DNA of 64,000 nt from Luteococcus sp052116585 (GCF_052116585.1 NZ_JBQKKT010000004.1:124001-188000), one strand, 5' to 3'. Numbered from the stretch's first letter, positions 26,648-36,392 are shown. Program-made: numbers and translations. Notes: generated by a model from the sequence alone, not told the origin.

Positions 26648-26967
26648 CTCCTTTCGATCCGGGCCTGCAACCCGAACGCACTGCCCTGTCCTGGCAGCGG
26701 ACCAGCCTCGCCCTGCTGGTCGGCTCCCTGACGGCCGCCCGGGTCGCCATGCCCGCGGCGGGGCGCTGGGCCCTGCTGGCCGGCGCTCTGGGGTGCACCT
26801 GTGCCCTGCTGCTGATGGCGCTCTCGCGACGACGTCACCGCCGCGGCACCGCCTCCCTGGAGGGGCCGGGGCACTTCCTGGCCACCGGCGGGTGGCTGCC
26901 CCTGGCGGCCTCACTGATGACCTTGGCCGGCGGGCTCTTCCTGACCGTGGTGCTCCTGCTCGGGTGA
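26644..26967 (+). CDS. Second DUF202-like membrane protein, coupled to the first
   Basis: 107 residues. 'LQPERTALSWQRTSLALLVG' (residues 6-25) is a diverged DUF202 motif; three hydrophobic segments cover most of the rest. The GTG at 26644 overlaps the previous stop by 4 bases, so the two short proteins are likely made together and could form a hetero-oligomer. An in-frame ATG far upstream (26230) would overlap the first gene and is rejected. Confidence 0.8.
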   Translation: MTPFDPGLQPERTALSWQRTSLALLVGSLTAARVAMPAAGRWALLAGALGCTCALLLMALSRRRHRRGTASLEGPGHFLATGGWLPLAASLMTLAGGLFLTVVLLLG

Positions 26968-27131
26968 GCGGGAGATGGTGAGGAATCCCCACCGCCCAGC
27001 GTTCTGCCCTGTGCGTAAAGAGCCTTGCGAGACTGACATCGGGCATCGGGGGACACATAGCCTGAGGTGAATTCCGGTGCCAGCCGTGCCGGATCCCAGC
27101 CCTGTCCGCCCACTCCCCTGAGCGAGGTTCC

Positions 27132-28022
27132 GTGCTCGAGATCCTGAAGCAGGCCGGCGCTTTCCTGGTCACCGTCTTCGTCCTGACCAGCATGCTCAAC
27201 GTCGGCCTGACCCAGAAGCCGTCCAAGATCCTCGGCCATCTGGACAACCGCGGCTTCCTGGCCTCCATGGTGCTGGCGAACCTCGTCGTGGTGCCCGCCC
27301 TGATGGTCTTCGCACTGGAACTGGTCCCGCTGGCGGCGCCCTACGTGGCCGGCCTGTTGATCTTCAGCCTGGCCGCTGGCGCACCCTTCCTGATCAAGCT
27401 CACCGCCGTCTCCGAGCACGACATCTCGCTCGGCGCCACCGTCCTGATGGTGCTGATGCTGGCCACCGTGGTGGTGATGCCGGTGCTGCTGCCACTGATG
27501 CTGGAGGGGGTCACCGTCGATGCCTTCGCCATCACCAAGGCGCTGCTCCTGCAGATGATCGCCCCGATGCTCGTGGGAATGGTGATCGCACAGCTCCTGG
27601 ATCGATTCAATGCGCTGATCCAACCGTGGGTGGCCAAGCTCTCCAACATCGCGCTCTACGGCCTGATCGCCTGCCTGCTGATCGGTTATTCGCCGCAGCT
27701 GCTCGACCTGGAGCTGTGGAAGGCCATCGCCGTCGGGCTGGTGGTGCTGCTGGTCGGCTTCTACGTCGGCTACATGATGGGCGACGGCACCGACCGTCTC
27801 AAGGACATCGGCGGCCTGGGCACCGGGCAGCGGGGCACCGCCGCCGCGATGATCGTGGCCGGCCAGAACTTCGACGATCCCCGCGTGCTGCTGGTGATCA
27901 CCATCGTCAACGTGCTCGGCATCGTGCTGCTGATAGCCGCCGCCAAGAGCCTGTCGAAGGACAACGCCTTCTCACCGCTCGACCCCATTGCCGCGGACCG
28001 CCCGCACCGCCAGACCCACTGA
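27132..28022 (+). CDS. BASS-type (bile acid:sodium symporter family) transporter
   Basis: 296-residue membrane protein with about nine hydrophobic segments. 'SLAAGAPFLIKLTAVSEHDI' near residue 85 and 'GLGTGQRGTAAAMIVAGQNF' near residue 235 match the two discontinuous core regions of SBF/BASS carriers, which import organic anions with Na+. The GTG at 27132 has GCGAGG 5 bases upstream. It is the first gene of the sulfatase cluster (28 bases before the sulfatase), so an organic sulfate ester or sulfated steroid-like anion is a reasonable substrate guess. Confidence 0.82.
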   Translation: MLEILKQAGAFLVTVFVLTSMLNVGLTQKPSKILGHLDNRGFLASMVLANLVVVPALMVFALELVPLAAPYVAGLLIFSLAAGAPFLIKLTAVSEHDISLGATVLMVLMLATVVVMPVLLPLMLEGVTVDAFAITKALLLQMIAPMLVGMVIAQLLDRFNALIQPWVAKLSNIALYGLIACLLIGYSPQLLDLELWKAIAVGLVVLLVGFYVGYMMGDGTDRLKDIGGLGTGQRGTAAAMIVAGQNFDDPRVLLVITIVNVLGIVLLIAAAKSLSKDNAFSPLDPIAADRPHRQTH

Positions 28023-28049
28023 TCCAGACCCACTGAGGAAGGAAGAATC

Positions 28050-29709
28050 ATGAGCCGTCCTGATCGTCCGAATGTCCTGGTGTTGTGCATGGACCAGTGG
28101 GACATGCACATGGAACTGCCCGACGGCGTGGAGCTTCCCACGCTGCGCCGGCTGGAGTCCATGGGTGTGACGCTGGACCGCCACTACTGCACCGTGGCCA
28201 TCTGCACCCCGTCGCGCACCACCATGTGGACCGGCCAGCACGCCAAGACGCTCGGCATGTGGGACAACACCAACTTCCCGTGGGTGCAGAGCCTCGACCC
28301 CGAGGTGCCGACGCTGGGCGACATGATGCGCGAACAGGGCTACTACACGGCCTTCAAGGGCAAGTGGCACCTGTCCGACGTGCCGCCGCTGAGCACTGAG
28401 GGACTCGAACCCTTCGGCTTCTCCGACTACCAGCTGTGGGGCGACATGTACGGCGCACCGCTGGAGGGCGTCACCAAGGACGGCACCGTGGCGATGGAAA
28501 CCGTCGACTGGTTGGCGCACAAGGCCCCCCCAGGACCAGCCCTGGCTGATGATCAGCTCCATGGTCAATCCGCACGACGTGATGTACCTGGCCGAGGAGG
28601 GCGAGTTCCCGGGCGCCGGCGACAATGCCCTGTTCGCCGGGGCGCTGCACCACTCGCAGGACATGCACATGACCCGCGCATGGTGGGATCCGGAACTGCC
28701 CGCCAATTTCGAGGACGACCTCTCCCAACAGCCCTATGGCCCCAAGGCCTACAAGCAATTCGTCGAGGACCACTACACGACGGTGCCCGACGAGGACCGG
28801 GAACTGTGGAAGAAGCGTCGCAACTACCTGATCAACTGCATGCGGATGGTCGACGCCGAGTTCGGCAAGATCGTCGACGAGTTGGACCGACAGGACCTGT
28901 GGGAGAACACCGTGGTGATCTTCACCTCCGACCACGGTGAGATGAATGCCGCCCACAAGATGCACCAGAAGGGCGGCATCCCCTTCCAGGAGGCCACCGT
29001 GGTCAACATGACCGCCGTGGTTCCCGGCGGTGCCCAGGGTGTGCGGACCAGCGCCGTCGGCTCACACCTTGACCTGACCCCCACGGTGCTCGCCTTTGCC
29101 GGCGTCGACGACGAACGACGCCAGGAGCTCTACCCCGCCCTGCCCGGCCGGGATCTCTCGAAGGTCTTCACCCGCCCCGAGCAGGCCACCGCCCCGCGCG
29201 GCACCGCCGAGGAGCCCGGCGACGGAGCGCTGCTGATGTGGGATGGCCTGCACCAGCAGGACCCGGACTGGACCCGGGCCGGCGGCATGAAGGGACTGCT
29301 GAACCTGCCGCCCGATCCGCAGCTGCGGACCAAGGCCCTGCTGGCCAAGGGCCAGGAGATGGGCGCCCCGGACCTGGCCAAGCGCACCTTCTTCCGCGCC
29401 GTGGTGGATGGTCGCTACAAGCTGGTGCGGTGGTTCTCCCCCCTGGAGTACGGCGCCCCCACCAGCGTCGACGAGCTCTACGAGACCTCCGACGTGACCC
29501 TGCACGACCTGGTGGCGGATCCCGACGAGATGGAGAATCTGGGCAATCCTGAGCACCCGCAGCACGACCCGCAGCTGGTCGATCGTCTGCTGGTCAAGCT
29601 GAATGCCCTGATCGAGCGCGAGCTCGGCACGGACGCGTGCCCGATGGACCTGGACATGTTCGGCACCCGCGACGTGCTCTACGGGGAAGGAGCCCTCGGT
29701 GGCCGGTGA
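28050..29709 (+). pseudogene. Cys-type sulfatase, split by a frameshift in a 7-C tract
   Basis: Alkaline-phosphatase-superfamily sulfatase, 552 residues if repaired. The first frame (from ATG 28050, GGAAGGAAG upstream) has the formylglycine motif 'CTPSR' with Cys52, 'MDQW' and 'FKGKWHLSD'; the second frame resumes as 'WLMISSMVNPHDVMYL' and includes 'FTSDHGEMNAAHKM', the metal-binding part. The break is at the C7 run 28525-28531; removing one C joins both frames exactly. There is no signal peptide, so the enzyme would act in the cytoplasm. It may be a real lesion, a phase-variable tract or a sequencing error. It overlaps the SulP gene by 11 bases. Confidence 0.88.
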
Positions 29710-31513
29710 ACGTCGCTCCGGACTCAGCAGGCAGTCCTTCACCGGCAAGCACCTCAAGAATGACGTGGTGGCCGGGCTGGTCAATGGCGTCGTCTCGGTG
29801 CCCGACGGGCTGGCCGCTGGCGCCCTGGCGGGGGTCTCCCCCGTCACGGGCCTGTATGCCTCGATCACCGGCCCGATCGCCGGTGGTGTGCTGCAGACCA
29901 CACACATGATGTCGATCGCCACCACCTCCGCGGCTGCCATCGCCGCGGGCCAGGCGGTGGCAGCCGCACCGGAGGGGCAGCGCGAACCGGCGCTCTTCCT
30001 GCTGGTGCTGCTCACCGGCGCGATGCTGGCAGTGATGGGCCTGCTCAAGGCTGGTCGGCTGGTGCGCTATGTCCCCTATTCGGTCATGCAGGGCTTCCTC
30101 TTCGGCGTCTCGTTGGTGCTGGTGCTGGACCAGTTGGCGCCCATGCTGGGCTACTCACCCAAGGGCAGCAATGAGATCACCCAGTTCATCGACCTGGTCA
30201 CCCATCCTGGCTCCTGGGATCCACAGACCGTCGTCATCGGTGTGGCCGCGCTGGTGCTGGTGGTGGCCCTGTCCTTCACGAGACTGGAGACCTGGGCCAG
30301 CCTGATCGCACTGGTGCTGCCCACTGCGGCGGCCCTGGCGCTGGGCTGGAACCAGGTGGAGCAGGTGGTGGACACCAGCCCGATCCCCCGGGGCCTGCCC
30401 GCCCTGACCCTGCCGGACCTGGGTCTGTTGAGCGTCGATCTGGTGCTGGGCGCCTTCTCCCTGGCGGCCGTGATCGCCATCCAGGGTGCCGGTGTCTCGC
30501 AGTCGGTGGAGAACCTGGACGACTCCCGGATCAGCACGTCGCGCGACATCCTGGCCCAGGGCGCCGCGAACGGCGTGTCCGGACTGTTCGGTGGCCTGCC
30601 GGTGGGCGCCTCCGTGGGTCAGACGGCCCTGAACATCTCGGCCGGTGCCCGGACCCGGTGGGCGTCGATCTTCTCCGGCATCTGGATGCTGGTCTTCGTG
30701 CTGCTGCTGGCCCCGGTGATCGAGAAGGTGCCGATGGCAGTGCTGGGTGCGCTCATGGTCTTTGCCGGTGCAGCCTCCATGAAGGTGGGGAACATGCTGT
30801 CGGTCGTCCGCACCGGGATCGCCCCGGCATTGGCCTTCGTGGTGACGCTGGTGGTCTCGCTGGTCGCGTCCGTGCCGATGGCCGTGGTGGCGGGCGTTCT
30901 GCTGGCCATCGTGCTGCACGTCGTGACCGCCAGCGGCGACGTCGCGCTGCACCTGCTGCGCACCGACGAGCAGGGACGCGTGGTGGAGGAGGAGGTGCCG
31001 CAGACGCTGCCAAGCAACCAGGTGAGCGTGATCACCGTGCGCGGCGACCTGTTCTTTGCCGGCGCCAATGCCCTGGAGGACCAGCTGCCCGAGGTGAGGG
31101 GCACCGAACGCCCCGTGCTGGTGCTGCGGATCCGCGGCCAGCAGGTGGTGGGAGCAACCCTGATCGACGTGCTGGATCGCTATGCGGAGGAACTGGAGAA
31201 GGTTGGCGGCCGCCTCTACCTCTCGGGCGTGCATCCCGACGTGGCCGCCCAGTTGAGCCGCTCCGCCAAGCTCGACCTGGGCGACGAGGTGCACGTGCAC
31301 GCCGCGACGCCGGTGATCGGCGAATCCAGTCAGCTGGCCGTGGCCGAGGCGCGCCAGTGGCTTGCCGGGCACACCAGCCGCCAGGTGGAGGACGACCCTG
31401 AGACGGCTTCTGCCCGGCGCTCGGCGGAACGCCTGAACCGCCCGGGCGTGCTCTTCGTGCCGGAGGGCACGGTGCGTCTGCCGCGGCACGCCCCCGCGGA
31501 CGCCGCGAAGTGA
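29699..31513 (+). CDS. SulP-family anion permease with STAS domain
   Basis: 604-residue SLC26/SulP transporter. The N terminus has 'KNDVVAGLVNGVVSVPDGLA' and 'GVSPVTGLYASITGPI', the classic SulP start; membrane core to about residue 425; a STAS domain follows (about 440-555, 'VSVITVRGDLFFAGANALED'). Family substrates are sulfate, bicarbonate and dicarboxylates. It overlaps the sulfatase and shares its operon, which points to sulfate released by desulfation; direction of transport is an inference. The GTG start at 29699 fits the overlap; an ATG inside is not better. Confidence 0.87.
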   Translation: MAGERRSGLSRQSFTGKHLKNDVVAGLVNGVVSVPDGLAAGALAGVSPVTGLYASITGPIAGGVLQTTHMMSIATTSAAAIAAGQAVAAAPEGQREPALFLLVLLTGAMLAVMGLLKAGRLVRYVPYSVMQGFLFGVSLVLVLDQLAPMLGYSPKGSNEITQFIDLVTHPGSWDPQTVVIGVAALVLVVALSFTRLETWASLIALVLPTAAALALGWNQVEQVVDTSPIPRGLPALTLPDLGLLSVDLVLGAFSLAAVIAIQGAGVSQSVENLDDSRISTSRDILAQGAANGVSGLFGGLPVGASVGQTALNISAGARTRWASIFSGIWMLVFVLLLAPVIEKVPMAVLGALMVFAGAASMKVGNMLSVVRTGIAPALAFVVTLVVSLVASVPMAVVAGVLLAIVLHVVTASGDVALHLLRTDEQGRVVEEEVPQTLPSNQVSVITVRGDLFFAGANALEDQLPEVRGTERPVLVLRIRGQQVVGATLIDVLDRYAEELEKVGGRLYLSGVHPDVAAQLSRSAKLDLGDEVHVHAATPVIGESSQLAVAEARQWLAGHTSRQVEDDPETASARRSAERLNRPGVLFVPEGTVRLPRHAPADAAK

Positions 31514-31563
31514 CCTCGACTGGCTCGGGGACCGGACACCAACGCTCTCCGAGCCTGTCGAGG
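31514..31563. terminator. Bidirectional terminator between SulP and the maturase gene
   Basis: Nested inverted repeat: CCTCGAC (31514-31520) with GTCGAGG (31557-31563), and GGCTCGG (31522-31528) with CCGAGCC (31549-31555). It begins right after the SulP stop and ends just before the stop of the convergent sulfatase-maturase gene. Confidence 0.8.
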
Positions 31564-31565
31564 GG

Positions 31566-32814
31566 TCAACCGAGCACGTCGGAGGCGACGCCCCCGGTGC
31601 GCACGGCGTGCGCCATCCGGGAGACCACCGGGGCGGCGTGTTCGAAGAAGGCCTGGTAGCCCGCACACAGATGGTTCTGGCCGGCTTCCCCGTCGACGCT
31701 GGTGGTGAAGCGATCCTTGGGGCAGCCCCCGTGGCAGGCCCAGCGCACGGGACAGCGACGACACTGGGCGGTGAGCCCGTCCTTCTTCTGCTGCCCGAAC
31801 TGCTGCTGGCACTCGCTGTGCAGCATCTCCTGGAAGCCCCGCTCGGCCAGGCTGCCCAGCTCGAAGCCGGGCTCGACGAAGTGGTCACAGGAGTAGACCC
31901 CGCCGTCGAACTCGACGGCCAGAGCAAGTCCGCAGGTGGGGGCATGCACACACAGGCCGTACTGGCCCAGGTAGTTGCCCACCATGGTGTCGAAGTGTTG
32001 GACGAAGACCTCGCCCACGTCGTGCGCGAGCCACTCGTCGAAGATGGTGACCAGGAAGGTGCCCCACTGCTGGGGATCGACGGTGCGGGAGGTCACCTGG
32101 CTGCCGCTCTGGGTGTAGAGCACCCGTCGGCCTGCCTCGTCGCGCCAGCCCTGTTCCGCGACCGGAAGTTCGTCGGCGGTGGCCCGCTCGACGATCGGGA
32201 TGAACTGCAGATGGCGCGCCCCCAGGTCGTCGCGGAAGTGCCGGTAGACCTCCAGGGGGTGACCCGCATTGGCGGAGTTCACCGTGCACAGCACATTGGC
32301 CTCGACGCCGTGCTGCTGCAGCAGGTGCCAGCCACGCAGCACCATGTCATGGGTGCCACGGCCCGCGAGGTTCGTGCGGTGCTGGTCGTGCAGCCAGGCG
32401 GAGCCGTCGATGCTGACGCCAACCAAGAAGTTCTCCCGGGCCAGGAAGGTGGCCCACTGCTCGTCGATCAGCGTGGCATTGGTCTGCAGGCTGTGCCGTA
32501 CCCGCTGGCCGGGACGCCGTAGCTCTTCTGCCCGCGCCACAGCCCGCTCGAAGAAGGGGAGGCCACGCAGGGTCGGTTCGCCGCCCTGCCAGCCGACGAT
32601 CACCTCCCCGTCGGGCTGCGCGGCCAGGAAGCGGCTGAGGAAGAGGTCGAGCTGCTCGTCGGTCATCGTCTGGGACTGGCCGTCGTGCAGCACCTCCTTG
32701 GACAGGAAGAAGCATTTAGGAGCAGTCCAGATTGCAGGCAGCTCCGGTTGGCTTGGCCAGCACCGAGAAGGGCAGCTGGCGGCGGTCTCCGGGCGTCGGA
32801 GGTCCCCCTGTCAT
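31566..32814 (-). pseudogene. Anaerobic sulfatase-maturating enzyme (radical SAM, SPASM), frameshifted
   Basis: Enzyme that would oxidise the sulfatase active-site Cys to formylglycine; about 415 residues if repaired. Frame one (ATG 32814) gives 'LPFSVLAKPTGAACNLDCS' and stops at a TAA (32716-32718), exactly after the second Cys of CX3CX2C. The other frame resumes with 'CFFLSKE'-like sequence and runs to 31566 with 'GWQGGEPTLRG', 'HSLQTNATLID' and the SPASM cysteines 'CRRCPVRWACHGGCPKDRF'. TAC-TGC has become TAA-ATGC: one added base plus a substitution. An intact downstream frame could start near 32693 but would lack the cluster motif. Confidence 0.88.
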
Positions 32815-32991
32815 GCACGGAGCTGTCATGCACCGATCCTGCCACCTGCACCTCGCGCGATGACCGGACCCGATCGCTTCGACGAGTTCACACCGTCCAG
32901 CCGCGAGCCCTGATCAGCCCTCGTGGAACTCCAGCCGGTGCATGGGGTGGCCCGGCTGCATCCCGTGTCTGCTGATCGCCAGCGTTCTCGC

Positions 32992-33549
32992 TCAGGCATT
33001 CCAGCGAATGATGGCCGGCGACTCCTTCTCATAGCCCAGCACGCAGACCGAACCAGTCGCGAGCGGGAAGGACTGACCACGGGCAATGTCGATGCCCAGC
33101 CAGCACAGGGCCAGCACCCGTGAGGCATGACCGTGGCTGAAGCAGATGGCCTTCTCGACGCCTGAGTCCTGCACCCGCTGCACCACCTGCGTCAGCCGGT
33201 TGATCACCTGGGTGCGGGTCTCACCACCGGGAATCGGGTGTGTCCAGATCCGCCAGCCGGGCACCTGCTCGCGGATCTGGTTGCTGGTCATGCCCTCATA
33301 GTCGCCGTAGAACCACTCCGCCAGGTTCTCGTCGATCTGTGGCGTGAAACCGGCGAGTTCCGCGGTGCGACGGGCTCGCAGGCGCGGACTCGAGAGAACC
33401 AGGTCGAAATCGGCCGGGTCCAGGCGTTCGCGCAGGCTGCTCGCCTCCTCCACGCCATGGTCGGTCAAGTCCAGGTCGGTCACCGAGGTGTGCTGCCCGG
33501 ACTTGCTCCAGGCCGTCTCACCGTGTCGTACGAGGTAGAGCTGGGTCAT
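32992..33549 (-). CDS. Histidine phosphatase family protein (phosphoglycerate-mutase-like)
   Basis: 185 residues with the phosphohistidine motif 'LYLVRHGETAWS' (His9), the second arginine/acid region 'SSPRLRARRTAEL' and the late histidine in 'CFSHGHASRVLAL'. The length fits broad-specificity acid phosphatases and cobalamin CobC-like enzymes rather than glycolytic mutase (about 250). A role in a late B12 step is possible because the organism makes cobalamin, but nothing nearby supports it. About 180 bases between this gene's stop and the frameshifted maturase (32815-32991) hold nothing recognisable. Confidence 0.88.
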   Translation of the reverse strand: MTQLYLVRHGETAWSKSGQHTSVTDLDLTDHGVEEASSLRERLDPADFDLVLSSPRLRARRTAELAGFTPQIDENLAEWFYGDYEGMTSNQIREQVPGWRIWTHPIPGGETRTQVINRLTQVVQRVQDSGVEKAICFSHGHASRVLALCWLGIDIARGQSFPLATGSVCVLGYEKESPAIIRWNA

Positions 33550-33750
33550 GCCCCCACCCTGCCAGCCCGGGCCGTCTGGTCCAATGGCGGGCCGGATCGC
33601 TCCGCCGTGAGCTGATCTGCCGCCCCACCGCGGGTGGCCGTGCCTGCAGCCGTCGTGTGCCGCAGCTGCACGAGCGTCGATTCACCGGCCTAGAATGCCT
33701 CCGGTGGCCGGGCAGACGCCCGCCCCGGCACCGGACGAGCGGAGATGACC

Positions 33751-35253
33751 ATGAGCGACGAGCAGCCCAAGCTCCCGAACCGACAAAACCCCTTCTCGGA
33801 GGCCTTCCGCGAGTTCATCCCGATCCAGTGGGCACCCTATTCGCAGGTGATGCCGGACAGGCTGCCGGCCAGTACCGCCGCCGAACCCCGCCGCACCGCG
33901 CTGGCCGAGGCCTTCCCCGGCGAACGCCTGGTGGTGCCCGCCGGCGGCCTCAAGGTGCGCAGCAATGACTGTGACTACGTCTTCCGGCCGCACTCGGCCT
34001 TCGCGTGGCTGACCGGGCTGGGCGCAGACCGCGAACCAGACGCCGTGCTCGTGCTGGAGCCCACCGATGCCGGCCACCAGTCCACCCTGTACTTCAAGCC
34101 GCGCGCTCCGCGCACCGATCCGGAATTCTACGCCGACGCGCGCTATGGCGAGATGTGGGTGGGACAACGCGAGAGCCTCGACGAGATGCAGGCCATGACC
34201 GGGATCAGCTGCGCCCCGATCAGCGAGCTGCCTGCCGCCCTGGCCAAGAACGCCAACTCCACCACGATCCGGGTCCTGCGCGCTGCCGACGAGCAGGTCA
34301 CCGCGCAGGTGGACCGGGTGCGTTCCGAGAACGGCCAGCAGGAGAACGCGCTGGAGTCCGACGACCAGCTGGAGGTGAAGCTCTCGACGATGCGGCTGGT
34401 CAAGGACGACTTCGAGGCCGAACAGATGCGCGAGGCCTGCCGCGCCACCGCCGTCGGTTTCGAGGCCGTCGTCGCCGATCTGCCGGAGGCCGTGCGCCGG
34501 GGCCGTGGGGAGCGCTGGGTGGAGGGCATCTTCGGCCTGCACGCCCGTCACCACGGCAATGGCGTCGGCTATGACTCGATCGCCGCCGGCGGTGACCACG
34601 CCAACACCCTGCACTGGATCCGCAATGAGGGAGACCTGCGCGAGGGCGATCTGCTGCTGCTGGACGCCGGCGTGGAGCTCGACACCCTCTACACCGCCGA
34701 CGTGACCCGCACCCTGCCGGTCAGCGGCCGCTTCTCCCCCGCGCAGCGCAAGGTCTACGACGCCGTGCTGGAGGCCCAGGAGGCGGGCATCGCCGCCGCC
34801 AGGCCCGGCAACAAGTTCTCCGACGTGCATGCCGCGGCCATCGCCGTGATCGCACGGCACCTGCACGCCTGGGGTCTGCTGCCCGTCACCCCCGAGGAGT
34901 CGCTCGGCCCCGACGGTGGCCAGCACCGCCGTTGGATGGTGCACGGCACCAGTCACCATCTGGGCATCGACGTGCACGACTGTGCCCAGGCGCTGCGGGA
35001 GGACTACCGCGACGGGATCCTGCAGCCCGGCATGGTGATTACCGTGGAGCCCGGGATCTACCTCAAGGCCACCGACCTGCTGGTGCCGGAGGAGATGCGC
35101 GGCATTGGTGTGCGGATCGAGGACGACATCCTGATCACCTCCGACGGCAACGAGAACCTCTCGGCCATGCTGCCCCGGACCGCCGACGACGTCGAGGCGT
35201 GGATGGCTCCCCTGCTGCAGCAGGGAACCACGACCGGCACGGTCCATGGCTGA
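33751..35253 (+). CDS. pepP: Xaa-Pro aminopeptidase (aminopeptidase P)
   Basis: 500-residue dimetal peptidase removing N-terminal residues before proline. It has an N-terminal creatinase-like domain (about 1-200) and a pita-bread catalytic domain with ligands in 'LLLLDAGVELDTLYTADVTR', 'HGTSHHLGIDVHD', 'ITVEPGIYLK' and 'VRIEDDILIT'. The start at ATG 33751 has GCGGAG with 6-bp spacing; ATG 33745 is in frame two codons earlier but too close. A TAGAAT hexamer (33691-33696) is a likely -10, giving a normal leader. It overlaps corA by 8 bases. Confidence 0.93.
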   Translation: MSDEQPKLPNRQNPFSEAFREFIPIQWAPYSQVMPDRLPASTAAEPRRTALAEAFPGERLVVPAGGLKVRSNDCDYVFRPHSAFAWLTGLGADREPDAVLVLEPTDAGHQSTLYFKPRAPRTDPEFYADARYGEMWVGQRESLDEMQAMTGISCAPISELPAALAKNANSTTIRVLRAADEQVTAQVDRVRSENGQQENALESDDQLEVKLSTMRLVKDDFEAEQMREACRATAVGFEAVVADLPEAVRRGRGERWVEGIFGLHARHHGNGVGYDSIAAGGDHANTLHWIRNEGDLREGDLLLLDAGVELDTLYTADVTRTLPVSGRFSPAQRKVYDAVLEAQEAGIAAARPGNKFSDVHAAAIAVIARHLHAWGLLPVTPEESLGPDGGQHRRWMVHGTSHHLGIDVHDCAQALREDYRDGILQPGMVITVEPGIYLKATDLLVPEEMRGIGVRIEDDILITSDGNENLSAMLPRTADDVEAWMAPLLQQGTTTGTVHG

Positions 35254-36334
35254 CACCCGGCGACTGATCCCGGGGCTCCTGGGCCCCGCACGCACGCCCA
35301 TCCCGTCGCGCCGTCAGACCGCACGCCAGTGGCAGACCACCCCCGACTCGATGGTGGCCTGGGGTTGGTACGTGGACGGCGTGAAGCAGCAGGGCATCGG
35401 GCTGGACGCCGCCACCGAGCACGCCAAGGACGGTGAGGGCTTCGTCTGGCTGGGCCTGAAGGACCCCACCGACGAGGACATGGCGAGCTTCGTGCGCAGC
35501 TTCGACCTGCACCCGCTGGCCATCGAGGATGCCGTCGAGGGACACACCCGAAGCAAGCTGGAGCAGTTCGACGACACGCTCTTCTGCGTGATCTCCACCG
35601 TGGCCTATGTGGACCACGAGGCGGTGACGGCCACCAGTGAGATCGTCTCCACCGGCCAGATCATGGCCTTCGTCGGGGAGAACTTCATCCTCACCGTGCG
35701 CCGGGGGGAGAACACGCCGCTGCGGACCCTGCGCCACAGTCTGGAGGCCGAGCCGGAAGACCTGGCCATCGGCCCCGCCTATGTGCTGTACAAGGTGCTG
35801 GACCGGGTGGTGGACACCTACCTGCAGGTGGTGGCCGCCTTCGATGATGACATCGACGAGGTGGAAGAGGACATCTTCAGCGTCCACGGCACCACCGGTA
35901 TCGATCGGGTGTACAACCTCAAGCGTGAGCTGATCGAGTTCAAGCGGGCCGTGGTGCCGCTCTCCCTGCCCCTGCAGGCACTGGCCACCCGCAGCTATCC
36001 GGTGGTTCCCGACGAGGTACGCGCCTATTTCCGCGAGGTGGCAGACCACCACACGGATGCCCGCGAATCGATCCTGTCCTTCGACGAAGTGCTCTCCACG
36101 ATCCTGCAGGCCGGTCTGGCCCGGGTCTCGGTGGCGGACAACCAGGACATGCGGCGCCTCTCGGCGATCGTCGCGATCCTGGCGGTGCCCACCACGCTGG
36201 GCGCCGTCTACGGCATGAACTTCGACAACATGCCGGAGCTGCACTACCGCTACGGCTACTACGTCGTCCTGGTGGCGATGGTGGTGGGCATGATCGCCGC
36301 CTATGCCTACTTCCGCCGACGCCGCTGGCTCTGA
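35246..36334 (+). CDS. corA: CorA-family magnesium/cobalt transporter
   Basis: 362-residue inner-membrane channel. The large N-terminal cytoplasmic domain is followed by two membrane helices; the first ends in 'YGMNFDNMPEL', the conserved GMN filter and MPEL loop (about residues 323-333). The C terminus is the basic 'YFRRRRWL'. It starts inside pepP (8-base overlap). Mg2+ is the usual substrate, with Co2+ or Ni2+ alternatives. In M. tuberculosis corA also lies not far from mrp/MgtE-N genes, as here. Confidence 0.94.
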   Translation: MADTRRLIPGLLGPARTPIPSRRQTARQWQTTPDSMVAWGWYVDGVKQQGIGLDAATEHAKDGEGFVWLGLKDPTDEDMASFVRSFDLHPLAIEDAVEGHTRSKLEQFDDTLFCVISTVAYVDHEAVTATSEIVSTGQIMAFVGENFILTVRRGENTPLRTLRHSLEAEPEDLAIGPAYVLYKVLDRVVDTYLQVVAAFDDDIDEVEEDIFSVHGTTGIDRVYNLKRELIEFKRAVVPLSLPLQALATRSYPVVPDEVRAYFREVADHHTDARESILSFDEVLSTILQAGLARVSVADNQDMRRLSAIVAILAVPTTLGAVYGMNFDNMPELHYRYGYYVVLVAMVVGMIAAYAYFRRRRWL

Positions 36335-36392
36335 GTGCCCAGCCGGTCATCCGGCCCGGCACGGGAGTCATCCGAGGGGGAACGGGAGCGCC

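Noticed and set aside
28050..29709. Two separate sulfatase genes (28050-28940 and 28549-29709)
   Set aside because: Each holds a complementary half of one sulfatase, and deleting one C at 28525-28531 fuses them exactly.
32826..33128. Small minus-strand frame in the gap beside the histidine phosphatase gene
   Set aside because: Overlaps the phosphatase gene out of frame; composition gives no support.
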